Notes: generated by a model not told the origin, from the letters alone. Numbered from the stretch's first letter, positions 42,214-56,112 are shown. The stretch: 64,000 nt of DNA from Aphanomyces cochlioides (GCA_019828595.1 JAHQRK010000015.1:806001-870000); one strand, 5' to 3'. Numbers and translations are program-made.

Positions 42214-42286
42214 TATTCGACGCGGGACTCGAACCCGCAACCCCCAGATTCGAAGTCTGATACGCTATCCATTGCGCCAGCCGAAC
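42214..42286 (-). tRNA. tRNA-Arg(UCG), array copy 29
   Basis: 553 bases from copy 28. Confidence 0.97.
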
Positions 42287-42766
42287 TCGTAAGGTTTTTC
42301 CCTTTTCCACCAATCACAATCCTCTCTCGTTTACTCAAATCCACAGCACAACACAAATACACTTTCCGTCCATTCAAACGAGACCAATCTCTCCAGCTCA
42401 CACAAACCTCTCTTGTTCTATACACCAACCATCTTAAAACGAGCTCCGCCGAAAATGTCCCTCGACTTGTCGGAGAGAAAATCGACCGCTCTTTGGTCCG
42501 AAAACAATGCGGCATATGAACGGCATCAAGGAGTACACGCAGTCCATTTTCTACGCTTGGGATGTGGCGTTTATTAATTTGTAGAGGAGGCGCGAATTGG
42601 CAATGTATCTATCGAATGCATACCAGGAGATAACGATTCAGAGTGCATGTAGGTATTGGATCCAAGGACTGTTTTTTAAAACGCGTGTGGGATCCGTTTG
42701 GTGGGTGTAGCTTGACGTGAAAACGTTGAGAAAGTGAGAAAAAGATAGAGTGCTGGGGAAAAAGAG

Positions 42767-42839
42767 TATTCGACGCGGGACTCGAACCCGCAACCCCCAG
42801 ATTCGAAGTCTGATACGCTATCCATTGCGCCAGCCGAAC
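42767..42839 (-). tRNA. tRNA-Arg(UCG), array copy 30
   Basis: 553 bases from copy 29. Confidence 0.97.
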
Positions 42840-43319
42840 TCGTAAGGTTTTTCCCTTTTCCACCAATCACAATCCTCTCTCGTTTACTCAAATCCACAGC
42901 ACAACACAAATACACTTTCCGTCCATTCAAACGAGACCAATCTCTCCAGCTCACACAAACCTCTCTTGTTCTATACACCAACCATCTTAAAACGAGCTCC
43001 GCCGAAAATGTCCCTCGACTTGTCGGAGAGAAAATCGACCGCTCTTTGGTCCGAAAACAATGCGGCATATGAACGGCATCAAGGAGTACACGCAGTCCAT
43101 TTTCTACGCTTGGGATGTGGCGTTTATTAATTTGTAGAGGAGGCGCGAATTGGCAATGTATCTATCGAATGCATACCAGGAGATAACGATTCAGAGTGCA
43201 TGTAGGTATTGGATCCAAGGACTGTTTTTTAAAACGCGTGTGGGATCCGTTTGGTGGGTGTAGCTTGACGTGAAAACGTTGAGAAAGTGAGAAAAAGATA
43301 GAGTGCTGGGGAAAAAGAG

Positions 43320-43392
43320 TATTCGACGCGGGACTCGAACCCGCAACCCCCAGATTCGAAGTCTGATACGCTATCCATTGCGCCAGCCGAAC
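43320..43392 (-). tRNA. tRNA-Arg(UCG), array copy 31
   Basis: 553 bases from copy 30. Confidence 0.97.
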
Positions 43393-43872
43393 TCGTAAGG
43401 TTTTTCCCTTTTCCACCAATCACAATCCTCTCTCGTTTACTCAAATCCACAGCACAACACAAATACACTTTCCGTCCATTCAAACGAGACCAATCTCTCC
43501 AGCTCACACAAACCTCTCTTGTTCTATACACCAACCATCTTAAAACGAGCTCCGCCGAAAATGTCCCTCGACTTGTCGGAGAGAAAATCGACCGCTCTTT
43601 GGTCCGAAAACAATGCGGCATATGAACGGCATCAAGGAGTACACGCAGTCCATTTTCTACGCTTGGGATGTGGCGTTTATTAATTTGTAGAGGAGGCGCG
43701 AATTGGCAATGTATCTATCGAATGCATACCAGGAGATAACGATTCAGAGTGCATGTAGGTATTGGATCCAAGGACTGTTTTTTAAAACGCGTGTGGGATC
43801 CGTTTGGTGGGTGTAGCTTGACGTGAAAACGTTGAGAAAGTGAGAAAAAGATAGAGTGCTGGGGAAAAAGAG

Positions 43873-43945
43873 TATTCGACGCGGGACTCGAACCCGCAAC
43901 CCCCAGATTCGAAGTCTGATACGCTATCCATTGCGCCAGCCGAAC
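43873..43945 (-). tRNA. tRNA-Arg(UCG), array copy 32
   Basis: 553 bases from copy 31. Confidence 0.97.
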
Positions 43946-44425
43946 TCGTAAGGTTTTTCCCTTTTCCACCAATCACAATCCTCTCTCGTTTACTCAAATC
44001 CACAGCACAACACAAATACACTTTCCGTCCATTCAAACGAGACCAATCTCTCCAGCTCACACAAACCTCTCTTGTTCTATACACCAACCATCTTAAAACG
44101 AGCTCCGCCGAAAATGTCCCTCGACTTGTCGGAGAGAAAATCGACCGCTCTTTGGTCCGAAAACAATGCGGCATATGAACGGCATCAAGGAGTACACGCA
44201 GTCCATTTTCTACGCTTGGGATGTGGCGTTTATTAATTTGTAGAGGAGGCGCGAATTGGCAATGTATCTATCGAATGCATACCAGGAGATAACGATTCAG
44301 AGTGCATGTAGGTATTGGATCCAAGGACTGTTTTTTAAAACGCGTGTGGGATCCGTTTGGTGGGTGTAGCTTGACGTGAAAACGTTGAGAAAGTGAGAAA
44401 AAGATAGAGTGCTGGGGAAAAAGAG

Positions 44426-44498
44426 TATTCGACGCGGGACTCGAACCCGCAACCCCCAGATTCGAAGTCTGATACGCTATCCATTGCGCCAGCCGAAC
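44426..44498 (-). tRNA. tRNA-Arg(UCG), array copy 33
   Basis: 553 bases from copy 32. Confidence 0.97.
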
Positions 44499-44978
44499 TC
44501 GTAAGGTTTTTCCCTTTTCCACCAATCACAATCCTCTCTCGTTTACTCAAATCCACAGCACAACACAAATACACTTTCCGTCCATTCAAACGAGACCAAT
44601 CTCTCCAGCTCACACAAACCTCTCTTGTTCTATACACCAACCATCTTAAAACGAGCTCCGCCGAAAATGTCCCTCGACTTGTCGGAGAGAAAATCGACCG
44701 CTCTTTGGTCCGAAAACAATGCGGCATATGAACGGCATCAAGGAGTACACGCAGTCCATTTTCTACGCTTGGGATGTGGCGTTTATTAATTTGTAGAGGA
44801 GGCGCGAATTGGCAATGTATCTATCGAATGCATACCAGGAGATAACGATTCAGAGTGCATGTAGGTATTGGATCCAAGGACTGTTTTTTAAAACGCGTGT
44901 GGGATCCGTTTGGTGGGTGTAGCTTGACGTGAAAACGTTGAGAAAGTGAGAAAAAGATAGAGTGCTGGGGAAAAAGAG

Positions 44979-45051
44979 TATTCGACGCGGGACTCGAACC
45001 CGCAACCCCCAGATTCGAAGTCTGATACGCTATCCATTGCGCCAGCCGAAC
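44979..45051 (-). tRNA. tRNA-Arg(UCG), array copy 34
   Basis: 553 bases from copy 33. Confidence 0.97.
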
Positions 45052-45531
45052 TCGTAAGGTTTTTCCCTTTTCCACCAATCACAATCCTCTCTCGTTTACT
45101 CAAATCCACAGCACAACACAAATACACTTTCCGTCCATTCAAACGAGACCAATCTCTCCAGCTCACACAAACCTCTCTTGTTCTATACACCAACCATCTT
45201 AAAACGAGCTCCGCCGAAAATGTCCCTCGACTTGTCGGAGAGAAAATCGACCGCTCTTTGGTCCGAAAACAATGCGGCATATGAACGGCATCAAGGAGTA
45301 CACGCAGTCCATTTTCTACGCTTGGGATGTGGCGTTTATTAATTTGTAGAGGAGGCGCGAATTGGCAATGTATCTATCGAATGCATACCAGGAGATAACG
45401 ATTCAGAGTGCATGTAGGTATTGGATCCAAGGACTGTTTTTTAAAACGCGTGTGGGATCCGTTTGGTGGGTGTAGCTTGACGTGAAAACGTTGAGAAAGT
45501 GAGAAAAAGATAGAGTGCTGGGGAAAAAGAG

Positions 45532-45604
45532 TATTCGACGCGGGACTCGAACCCGCAACCCCCAGATTCGAAGTCTGATACGCTATCCATTGCGCCAGCC
45601 GAAC
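45532..45604 (-). tRNA. tRNA-Arg(UCG), array copy 35
   Basis: 553 bases from copy 34. Confidence 0.97.
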
Positions 45605-46084
45605 TCGTAAGGTTTTTCCCTTTTCCACCAATCACAATCCTCTCTCGTTTACTCAAATCCACAGCACAACACAAATACACTTTCCGTCCATTCAAACGAG
45701 ACCAATCTCTCCAGCTCACACAAACCTCTCTTGTTCTATACACCAACCATCTTAAAACGAGCTCCGCCGAAAATGTCCCTCGACTTGTCGGAGAGAAAAT
45801 CGACCGCTCTTTGGTCCGAAAACAATGCGGCATATGAACGGCATCAAGGAGTACACGCAGTCCATTTTCTACGCTTGGGATGTGGCGTTTATTAATTTGT
45901 AGAGGAGGCGCGAATTGGCAATGTATCTATCGAATGCATACCAGGAGATAACGATTCAGAGTGCATGTAGGTATTGGATCCAAGGACTGTTTTTTAAAAC
46001 GCGTGTGGGATCCGTTTGGTGGGTGTAGCTTGACGTGAAAACGTTGAGAAAGTGAGAAAAAGATAGAGTGCTGGGGAAAAAGAG

Positions 46085-46157
46085 TATTCGACGCGGGACT
46101 CGAACCCGCAACCCCCAGATTCGAAGTCTGATACGCTATCCATTGCGCCAGCCGAAC
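46085..46157 (-). tRNA. tRNA-Arg(UCG), array copy 36
   Basis: 553 bases from copy 35. Confidence 0.97.
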
Positions 46158-46637
46158 TCGTAAGGTTTTTCCCTTTTCCACCAATCACAATCCTCTCTCG
46201 TTTACTCAAATCCACAGCACAACACAAATACACTTTCCGTCCATTCAAACGAGACCAATCTCTCCAGCTCACACAAACCTCTCTTGTTCTATACACCAAC
46301 CATCTTAAAACGAGCTCCGCCGAAAATGTCCCTCGACTTGTCGGAGAGAAAATCGACCGCTCTTTGGTCCGAAAACAATGCGGCATATGAACGGCATCAA
46401 GGAGTACACGCAGTCCATTTTCTACGCTTGGGATGTGGCGTTTATTAATTTGTAGAGGAGGCGCGAATTGGCAATGTATCTATCGAATGCATACCAGGAG
46501 ATAACGATTCAGAGTGCATGTAGGTATTGGATCCAAGGACTGTTTTTTAAAACGCGTGTGGGATCCGTTTGGTGGGTGTAGCTTGACGTGAAAACGTTGA
46601 GAAAGTGAGAAAAAGATAGAGTGCTGGGGAAAAAGAG

Positions 46638-46710
46638 TATTCGACGCGGGACTCGAACCCGCAACCCCCAGATTCGAAGTCTGATACGCTATCCATTGCG
46701 CCAGCCGAAC
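46638..46710 (-). tRNA. tRNA-Arg(UCG), array copy 37
   Basis: 553 bases from copy 36. Confidence 0.97.
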
Positions 46711-47189
46711 TCGTAAGGTTTTTCCCTTTTCCACCAATCACAATCCTCTCTCGTTTACTCAAATCCACAGCACAACACAAATACACTTTCCGTCCATTCA
46801 AACGAGACCAATCTCTCCAGCTCACACAAACCTCTCTTGTTCTATACACCAACCATCTTAAAACGAGCTCCGCCGAAAATGTCCCTCGACTTGTCGGAGA
46901 GAAAATCGACCGCTCTTTGGTCCGAAAACAATGCGGCATATGAACGGCATCAAGGAGTACACGCAGTCCATTTTCTACGCTTGGGATGTGGCGTTTATTA
47001 ATTTGTAGAGGAGGCGCGAATTGGCAATGTATCTATCGAATGCATACCAGGAGATAACGATTCAGAGTGCATGTAGGTATTGGATCCAAGGACTGTTTTT
47101 TAAAACGCGTGTGGGATCCGTTTGGTGGGTGTAGCTTGACGTGAAAACGTTGAGAAAGTGAGAAAAAGATAGAGTGCTGGGGAAAAAAG

Positions 47190-47262
47190 TATTCGACGCG
47201 GGACTCGAACCCGCAACCCCCAGATTCGAAGTCTGATACGCTATCCATTGCGCCAGCCGAAC
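47190..47262 (-). tRNA. tRNA-Arg(UCG), array copy 38
   Basis: 552 bases from copy 37; trailer altered to AC-T6, so the T-run starts one base after the discriminator A. Confidence 0.97.
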
Positions 47263-47742
47263 TCGTAAGGTTTTTCCCTTTTCCACCAATCACAATCCTC
47301 TCTCGTTTACTCAAATCCACAGCACAACACAAATACACTTTCCGTCCATTCAAACGAGACCAATCTCTCCAGCTCACACAAACCTCTCTTGTTCTATACA
47401 CCAACCATCTTAAAACGAGCTCCGCCGAAAATGTCCCTCGACTTGTCGGAGAGAAAATCGACCGCTCTTTGGTCCGAAAACAATGCGGCATATGAACGGC
47501 ATCAAGGAGTACACGCAGTCCATTTTCTACGCTTGGGATGTGGCGTTTATTAATTTGTAGAGGAGGCGCGAATTGGCAATGTATCTATCGAATGCATACC
47601 AGGAGATAACGATTCAGAGTGCATGTAGGTATTGGATCCAAGGACTGTTTTTTAAAACGCGTGTGGGATCCGTTTGGTGGGTGTAGCTTGACGTGAAAAC
47701 GTTGAGAAAGTGAGAAAAAGATAGAGTGCTGGGGAAAAAGAG

Positions 47743-47815
47743 TATTCGACGCGGGACTCGAACCCGCAACCCCCAGATTCGAAGTCTGATACGCTATCCA
47801 TTGCGCCAGCCGAAC
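47743..47815 (-). tRNA. tRNA-Arg(UCG), array copy 39
   Basis: 553 bases from copy 38. Confidence 0.97.
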
Positions 47816-48295
47816 TCGTAAGGTTTTTCCCTTTTCCACCAATCACAATCCTCTCTCGTTTACTCAAATCCACAGCACAACACAAATACACTTTCCGTCC
47901 ATTCAAACGAGACCAATCTCTCCAGCTCACACAAACCTCTCTTGTTCTATACACCAACCATCTTAAAACGAGCTCCGCCGAAAATGTCCCTCGACTTGTC
48001 GGAGAGAAAATCGACCGCTCTTTGGTCCGAAAACAATGCGGCATATGAACGGCATCAAGGAGTACACGCAGTCCATTTTCTACGCTTGGGATGTGGCGTT
48101 TATTAATTTGTAGAGGAGGCGCGAATTGGCAATGTATCTATCGAATGCATACCAGGAGATAACGATTCAGAGTGCATGTAGGTATTGGATCCAAGGACTG
48201 TTTTTTAAAACGCGTGTGGGATCCGTTTGGTGGGTGTAGCTTGACGTGAAAACGTTGAGAAAGTGAGAAAAAGATAGAGTGCTGGGGAAAAAGAG

Positions 48296-48368
48296 TATTC
48301 GACGCGGGACTCGAACCCGCAACCCCCAGATTCGAAGTCTGATACGCTATCCATTGCGCCAGCCGAAC
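48296..48368 (-). tRNA. tRNA-Arg(UCG), array copy 40
   Basis: 553 bases from copy 39. Confidence 0.97.
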
Positions 48369-48847
48369 TCGTAAGGTTTTTCCCTTTTCCACCAATCACA
48401 ATCCTCTCTCGTTTACTCAAATCCACAGCACAACACAAATACACTTTCCGTCCATTCAAACGAGACCAATCTCTCCAGCTCACACAAACCTCTCTTGTTC
48501 TATACACCAACCATCTTAAAACGAGCTCCGCCGAAAATGTCCCTCGACTTGTCGGAGAGAAAATCGACCGCTCTTTGGTCCGAAAACAATGCGGCATATG
48601 AACGGCATCAAGGAGTACACGCAGTCCATTTTCTACGCTTGGGATGTGGCGTTTATTAATTTGTAGAGGAGGCGCGAATTGGCAATGTATCTATCGAATG
48701 CATACCAGGAGATAACGATTCAGAGTGCATGTAGGTATTGGATCCAAGGACTGTTTTTTAAAACGCGTGTGGGATCCGTTTGGTGGGTGTAGCTTGACGT
48801 GAAAACGTTGAGAAAGTGAGAAAAAGATAGAGTGCTGGGGAAAAGAG

Positions 48848-48920
48848 TATTCGACGCGGGACTCGAACCCGCAACCCCCAGATTCGAAGTCTGATACGCT
48901 ATCCATTGCGCCAGCCGAAC
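48848..48920 (-). tRNA. tRNA-Arg(UCG), array copy 41
   Basis: 552 bases from copy 40; T4 terminator. Confidence 0.97.
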
Positions 48921-49401
48921 TCGTAAGGTTTTTCCCTTTTCCACCAATCACAATCCTCTCTCGTTTACTCAAATCCACAGCACAACACAAATACACTTTC
49001 CGTCCATTCAAACGAGACCAATCTCTCCAGCTCACACAAACCTCTCTTGTTCTATACACCAACCATCTTAAAACGAGCTCCGCCGAAAATGTCCCTCGAC
49101 TTGTCGGAGAGAAAATCGACCGCTCTTTGGTCCGAAAACAATGCGGCATATGAACGGCATCAAGGAGTACACGCAGTCCATTTTCTACGCCTTGGGATGT
49201 GGCGTTTATTAATTTGTAGAGGAGGCGCGAATTGGCAATGTATCTATCGAATGCATACCAGGAGATAACGATTCAGAGTGCATGTAGGTATTGGATCCAA
49301 GGACTGTTTTTTAAAACGCGTGTGGGATCCGTTTGGTGGGTGTAGCTTGACGTGAAAACGTTGAGAAAGTGAGAAAAAGATAGAGTGCTGGGGAAAAAGA
49401 G

Positions 49402-49474
49402 TATTCGACGCGGGACTCGAACCCGCAACCCCCAGATTCGAAGTCTGATACGCTATCCATTGCGCCAGCCGAAC
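49402..49474 (-). tRNA. tRNA-Arg(UCG), array copy 42
   Basis: 554 bases from copy 41; extra C in the spacer near 49191. Confidence 0.97.
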
Positions 49475-49954
49475 TCGTAAGGTTTTTCCCTTTTCCACCA
49501 ATCACAATCCTCTCTCGTTTACTCAAATCCACAGCACAACACAAATACACTTTCCGTCCATTCAAACGAGACCAATCTCTCCAGCTCACACAAACCTCTC
49601 TTGTTCTATACACCAACCATCTTAAAACGAGCTCCGCCGAAAATGTCCCTCGACTTGTCGGAGAGAAAATCGACCGCTCTTTGGTCCGAAAACAATGCGG
49701 CATATGAACGGCATCAAGGAGTACACGCAGTCCATTTTCTACGCTTGGGATGTGGCGTTTATTAATTTGTAGAGGAGGCGCGAATTGGCAATGTATCTAT
49801 CGAATGCATACCAGGAGATAACGATTCAGAGTGCATGTAGGTATTGGATCCAAGGACTGTTTTTTAAAACGCGTGTGGGATCCGTTTGGTGGGTGTAGCT
49901 TGACGTGAAAACGTTGAGAAAGTGAGAAAAAGATAGAGTGCTGGGGAAAAAGAG

Positions 49955-50027
49955 TATTCGACGCGGGACTCGAACCCGCAACCCCCAGATTCGAAGTCTG
50001 ATACGCTATCCATTGCGCCAGCCGAAC
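49955..50027 (-). tRNA. tRNA-Arg(UCG), array copy 43
   Basis: 553 bases from copy 42. Confidence 0.97.
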
Positions 50028-50507
50028 TCGTAAGGTTTTTCCCTTTTCCACCAATCACAATCCTCTCTCGTTTACTCAAATCCACAGCACAACACAAATA
50101 CACTTTCCGTCCATTCAAACGAGACCAATCTCTCCAGCTCACACAAACCTCTCTTGTTCTATACACCAACCATCTTAAAACGAGCTCCGCCGAAAATGTC
50201 CCTCGACTTGTCGGAGAGAAAATCGACCGCTCTTTGGTCCGAAAACAATGCGGCATATGAACGGCATCAAGGAGTACACGCAGTCCATTTTCTACGCTTG
50301 GGATGTGGCGTTTATTAATTTGTAGAGGAGGCGCGAATTGGCAATGTATCTATCGAATGCATACCAGGAGATAACGATTCAGAGTGCATGTAGGTATTGG
50401 ATCCAAGGACTGTTTTTTAAAACGCGTGTGGGATCCGTTTGGTGGGTGTAGCTTGACGTGAAAACGTTGAGAAAGTGAGAAAAAGATAGAGTGCTGGGGA
50501 AAAAGAG

Positions 50508-50580
50508 TATTCGACGCGGGACTCGAACCCGCAACCCCCAGATTCGAAGTCTGATACGCTATCCATTGCGCCAGCCGAAC
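50508..50580 (-). tRNA. tRNA-Arg(UCG), array copy 44
   Basis: 553 bases from copy 43. Confidence 0.97.
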
Positions 50581-51062
50581 TCGTAAGGTTTTTCCCTTTT
50601 CCACCAATCACAATCCTCTCTCGTTTACTCAAATCCACAGCACAACACAAATACACTTTCCGTCCATTCAAACGAGACCAATCTCTCCAGCTCACACAAA
50701 CCTCTCTTGTTCTATACACCAACCATCTTAAAACGAGCTCCGCCGAAAATGTCCCTCGACTTGTCGGAGAGAAAATCGACCGCTCTTTGGTCCGAAAACA
50801 ATGCGGCATATGAACGGCATCAAGGAGTACACGCAGTCCATTTTCTACGCTTGGGATGTGGCGTTTATTAATTTGTAGAGGAGGCGCGAATTGGCAATGT
50901 ATCTATCGAATGCATACCAGGAGATAACGATTCAGAGTGCATGTAGGTATTGGATCCAAGGACTGTTTTTTAAAACGCGTGTGGGATCCGTTTGGTGGGT
51001 GTAGCTTGACGTGAAAACGTTGAGAAAGTGAGAAAAAGATAGAGTGCTGGGGAAAAAAAGAG

Positions 51063-51135
51063 TATTCGACGCGGGACTCGAACCCGCAACCCCCAGATTC
51101 GAAGTCTGATACGCTATCCATTGCGCCAGCCGAAC
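51063..51135 (-). tRNA. tRNA-Arg(UCG), array copy 45
   Basis: 555 bases from copy 44; T7 terminator. Confidence 0.97.
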
Positions 51136-51615
51136 TCGTAAGGTTTTTCCCTTTTCCACCAATCACAATCCTCTCTCGTTTACTCAAATCCACAGCACAA
51201 CACAAATACACTTTCCGTCCATTCAAACGAGACCAATCTCTCCAGCTCACACAAACCTCTCTTGTTCTATACACCAACCATCTTAAAACGAGCTCCGCCG
51301 AAAATGTCCCTCGACTTGTCGGAGAGAAAATCGACCGCTCTTTGGTCCGAAAACAATGCGGCATATGAACGGCATCAAGGAGTACACGCAGTCCATTTTC
51401 TACGCTTGGGATGTGGCGTTTATTAATTTGTAGAGGAGGCGCGAATTGGCAATGTATCTATCGAATGCATACCAGGAGATAACGATTCAGAGTGCATGTA
51501 GGTATTGGATCCAAGGACTGTTTTTTAAAACGCGTGTGGGATCCGTTTGGTGGGTGTAGCTTGACGTGAAAACGTTGAGAAAGTGAGAAAAAGATAGAGT
51601 GCTGGGGAAAAAGAG

Positions 51616-51688
51616 TATTCGACGCGGGACTCGAACCCGCAACCCCCAGATTCGAAGTCTGATACGCTATCCATTGCGCCAGCCGAAC
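51616..51688 (-). tRNA. tRNA-Arg(UCG), array copy 46
   Basis: 553 bases from copy 45. Confidence 0.97.
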
Positions 51689-52168
51689 TCGTAAGGTTTT
51701 TCCCTTTTCCACCAATCACAATCCTCTCTCGTTTACTCAAATCCACAGCACAACACAAATACACTTTCCGTCCATTCAAACGAGACCAATCTCTCCAGCT
51801 CACACAAACCTCTCTTGTTCTATACACCAACCATCTTAAAACGAGCTCCGCCGAAAATGTCCCTCGACTTGTCGGAGAGAAAATCGACCGCTCTTTGGTC
51901 CGAAAACAATGCGGCATATGAACGGCATCAAGGAGTACACGCAGTCCATTTTCTACGCTTGGGATGTGGCGTTTATTAATTTGTAGAGGAGGCGCGAATT
52001 GGCAATGTATCTATCGAATGCATACCAGGAGATAACGATTCAGAGTGCATGTAGGTATTGGATCCAAGGACTGTTTTTTAAAACGCGTGTGGGATCCGTT
52101 TGGTGGGTGTAGCTTGACGTGAAAACGTTGAGAAAGTGAGAAAAAGATAGAGTGCTGGGGAAAAAGAG

Positions 52169-52241
52169 TATTCGACGCGGGACTCGAACCCGCAACCCCC
52201 AGATTCGAAGTCTGATACGCTATCCATTGCGCCAGCCGAAC
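52169..52241 (-). tRNA. tRNA-Arg(UCG), array copy 47
   Basis: 553 bases from copy 46. Confidence 0.97.
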
Positions 52242-52721
52242 TCGTAAGGTTTTTCCCTTTTCCACCAATCACAATCCTCTCTCGTTTACTCAAATCCACA
52301 GCACAACACAAATACACTTTCCGTCCATTCAAACGAGACCAATCTCTCCAGCTCACACAAACCTCTCTTGTTCTATACACCAACCATCTTAAAACGAGCT
52401 CCGCCGAAAATGTCCCTCGACTTGTCGGAGAGAAAATCGACCGCTCTTTGGTCCGAAAACAATGCGGCATATGAACGGCATCAAGGAGTACACGCAGTCC
52501 ATTTTCTACGCTTGGGATGTGGCGTTTATTAATTTGTAGAGGAGGCGCGAATTGGCAATGTATCTATCGAATGCATACCAGGAGATAACGATTCAGAGTG
52601 CATGTAGGTATTGGATCCAAGGACTGTTTTTTAAAACGCGTGTGGGATCCGTTTGGTGGGTGTAGCTTGACGTGAAAACGTTGAGAAAGTGAGAAAAAGA
52701 TAGAGTGCTGGGGAAAAAGAG

Positions 52722-52794
52722 TATTCGACGCGGGACTCGAACCCGCAACCCCCAGATTCGAAGTCTGATACGCTATCCATTGCGCCAGCCGAAC
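52722..52794 (-). tRNA. tRNA-Arg(UCG), array copy 48
   Basis: 553 bases from copy 47. Confidence 0.97.
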
Positions 52795-53274
52795 TCGTAA
52801 GGTTTTTCCCTTTTCCACCAATCACAATCCTCTCTCGTTTACTCAAATCCACAGCACAACACAAATACACTTTCCGTCCATTCAAACGAGACCAATCTCT
52901 CCAGCTCACACAAACCTCTCTTGTTCTATACACCAACCATCTTAAAACGAGCTCCGCCGAAAATGTCCCTCGACTTGTCGGAGAGAAAATCGACCGCTCT
53001 TTGGTCCGAAAACAATGCGGCATATGAACGGCATCAAGGAGTACACGCAGTCCATTTTCTACGCTTGGGATGTGGCGTTTATTAATTTGTAGAGGAGGCG
53101 CGAATTGGCAATGTATCTATCGAATGCATACCAGGAGATAACGATTCAGAGTGCATGTAGGTATTGGATCCAAGGACTGTTTTTTAAAACGCGTGTGGGA
53201 TCCGTTTGGTGGGTGTAGCTTGACGTGAAAACGTTGAGAAAGTGAGAAAAAGATAGAGTGCTGGGGAAAAAGAG

Positions 53275-53347
53275 TATTCGACGCGGGACTCGAACCCGCA
53301 ACCCCCAGATTCGAAGTCTGATACGCTATCCATTGCGCCAGCCGAAC
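53275..53347 (-). tRNA. tRNA-Arg(UCG), array copy 49
   Basis: 553 bases from copy 48. Confidence 0.97.
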
Positions 53348-53827
53348 TCGTAAGGTTTTTCCCTTTTCCACCAATCACAATCCTCTCTCGTTTACTCAAA
53401 TCCACAGCACAACACAAATACACTTTCCGTCCATTCAAACGAGACCAATCTCTCCAGCTCACACAAACCTCTCTTGTTCTATACACCAACCATCTTAAAA
53501 CGAGCTCCGCCGAAAATGTCCCTCGACTTGTCGGAGAGAAAATCGACCGCTCTTTGGTCCGAAAACAATGCGGCATATGAACGGCATCAAGGAGTACACG
53601 CAGTCCATTTTCTACGCTTGGGATGTGGCGTTTATTAATTTGTAGAGGAGGCGCGAATTGGCAATGTATCTATCGAATGCATACCAGGAGATAACGATTC
53701 AGAGTGCATGTAGGTATTGGATCCAAGGACTGTTTTTTAAAACGCGTGTGGGATCCGTTTGGTGGGTGTAGCTTGACGTGAAAACGTTGAGAAAGTGAGA
53801 AAAAGATAGAGTGCTGGGGAAAAAGAG

Positions 53828-53900
53828 TATTCGACGCGGGACTCGAACCCGCAACCCCCAGATTCGAAGTCTGATACGCTATCCATTGCGCCAGCCGAAC
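53828..53900 (-). tRNA. tRNA-Arg(UCG), array copy 50
   Basis: 553 bases from copy 49. Confidence 0.97.
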
Positions 53901-54380
53901 TCGTAAGGTTTTTCCCTTTTCCACCAATCACAATCCTCTCTCGTTTACTCAAATCCACAGCACAACACAAATACACTTTCCGTCCATTCAAACGAGACCA
54001 ATCTCTCCAGCTCACACAAACCTCTCTTGTTCTATACACCAACCATCTTAAAACGAGCTCCGCCGAAAATGTCCCTCGACTTGTCGGAGAGAAAATCGAC
54101 CGCTCTTTGGTCCGAAAACAATGCGGCATATGAACGGCATCAAGGAGTACACGCAGTCCATTTTCTACGCTTGGGATGTGGCGTTTATTAATTTGTAGAG
54201 GAGGCGCGAATTGGCAATGTATCTATCGAATGCATACCAGGAGATAACGATTCAGAGTGCATGTAGGTATTGGATCCAAGGACTGTTTTTTAAAACGCGT
54301 GTGGGATCCGTTTGGTGGGTGTAGCTTGACGTGAAAACGTTGAGAAAGTGAGAAAAAGATAGAGTGCTGGGGAAAAAGAG

Positions 54381-54453
54381 TATTCGACGCGGGACTCGAA
54401 CCCGCAACCCCCAGATTCGAAGTCTGATACGCTATCCATTGCGCCAGCCGAAC
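54381..54453 (-). tRNA. tRNA-Arg(UCG), array copy 51
   Basis: 553 bases from copy 50. Confidence 0.97.
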
Positions 54454-54933
54454 TCGTAAGGTTTTTCCCTTTTCCACCAATCACAATCCTCTCTCGTTTA
54501 CTCAAATCCACAGCACAACACAAATACACTTTCCGTCCATTCAAACGAGACCAATCTCTCCAGCTCACACAAACCTCTCTTGTTCTATACACCAACCATC
54601 TTAAAACGAGCTCCGCCGAAAATGTCCCTCGACTTGTCGGAGAGAAAATCGACCGCTCTTTGGTCCGAAAACAATGCGGCATATGAACGGCATCAAGGAG
54701 TACACGCAGTCCATTTTCTACGCTTGGGATGTGGCGTTTATTAATTTGTAGAGGAGGCGCGAATTGGCAATGTATCTATCGAATGCATACCAGGAGATAA
54801 CGATTCAGAGTGCATGTAGGTATTGGATCCAAGGACTGTTTTTTAAAACGCGTGTGGGATCCGTTTGGTGGGTGTAGCTTGACGTGAAAACGTTGAGAAA
54901 GTGAGAAAAAGATAGAGTGCTGGGGAAAAAGAG

Positions 54934-55006
54934 TATTCGACGCGGGACTCGAACCCGCAACCCCCAGATTCGAAGTCTGATACGCTATCCATTGCGCCAG
55001 CCGAAC
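54934..55006 (-). tRNA. tRNA-Arg(UCG), array copy 52
   Basis: 553 bases from copy 51. Confidence 0.97.
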
Positions 55007-55486
55007 TCGTAAGGTTTTTCCCTTTTCCACCAATCACAATCCTCTCTCGTTTACTCAAATCCACAGCACAACACAAATACACTTTCCGTCCATTCAAACG
55101 AGACCAATCTCTCCAGCTCACACAAACCTCTCTTGTTCTATACACCAACCATCTTAAAACGAGCTCCGCCGAAAATGTCCCTCGACTTGTCGGAGAGAAA
55201 ATCGACCGCTCTTTGGTCCGAAAACAATGCGGCATATGAACGGCATCAAGGAGTACACGCAGTCCATTTTCTACGCTTGGGATGTGGCGTTTATTAATTT
55301 GTAGAGGAGGCGCGAATTGGCAATGTATCTATCGAATGCATACCAGGAGATAACGATTCAGAGTGCATGTAGGTATTGGATCCAAGGACTGTTTTTTAAA
55401 ACGCGTGTGGGATCCGTTTGGTGGGTGTAGCTTGACGTGAAAACGTTGAGAAAGTGAGAAAAAGATAGAGTGCTGGGGAAAAAGAG

Positions 55487-55559
55487 TATTCGACGCGGGA
55501 CTCGAACCCGCAACCCCCAGATTCGAAGTCTGATACGCTATCCATTGCGCCAGCCGAAC
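55487..55559 (-). tRNA. tRNA-Arg(UCG), array copy 53
   Basis: 553 bases from copy 52. Confidence 0.97.
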
Positions 55560-56039
55560 TCGTAAGGTTTTTCCCTTTTCCACCAATCACAATCCTCTCT
55601 CGTTTACTCAAATCCACAGCACAACACAAATACACTTTCCGTCCATTCAAACGAGACCAATCTCTCCAGCTCACACAAACCTCTCTTGTTCTATACACCA
55701 ACCATCTTAAAACGAGCTCCGCCGAAAATGTCCCTCGACTTGTCGGAGAGAAAATCGACCGCTCTTTGGTCCGAAAACAATGCGGCATATGAACGGCATC
55801 AAGGAGTACACGCAGTCCATTTTCTACGCTTGGGATGTGGCGTTTATTAATTTGTAGAGGAGGCGCGAATTGGCAATGTATCTATCGAATGCATACCAGG
55901 AGATAACGATTCAGAGTGCATGTAGGTATTGGATCCAAGGACTGTTTTTTAAAACGCGTGTGGGATCCGTTTGGTGGGTGTAGCTTGACGTGAAAACGTT
56001 GAGAAAGTGAGAAAAAGATAGAGTGCTGGGGAAAAAGAG

Positions 56040-56112
56040 TATTCGACGCGGGACTCGAACCCGCAACCCCCAGATTCGAAGTCTGATACGCTATCCATTG
56101 CGCCAGCCGAAC
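56040..56112 (-). tRNA. tRNA-Arg(UCG), array copy 54
   Basis: 553 bases from copy 53. Confidence 0.97.
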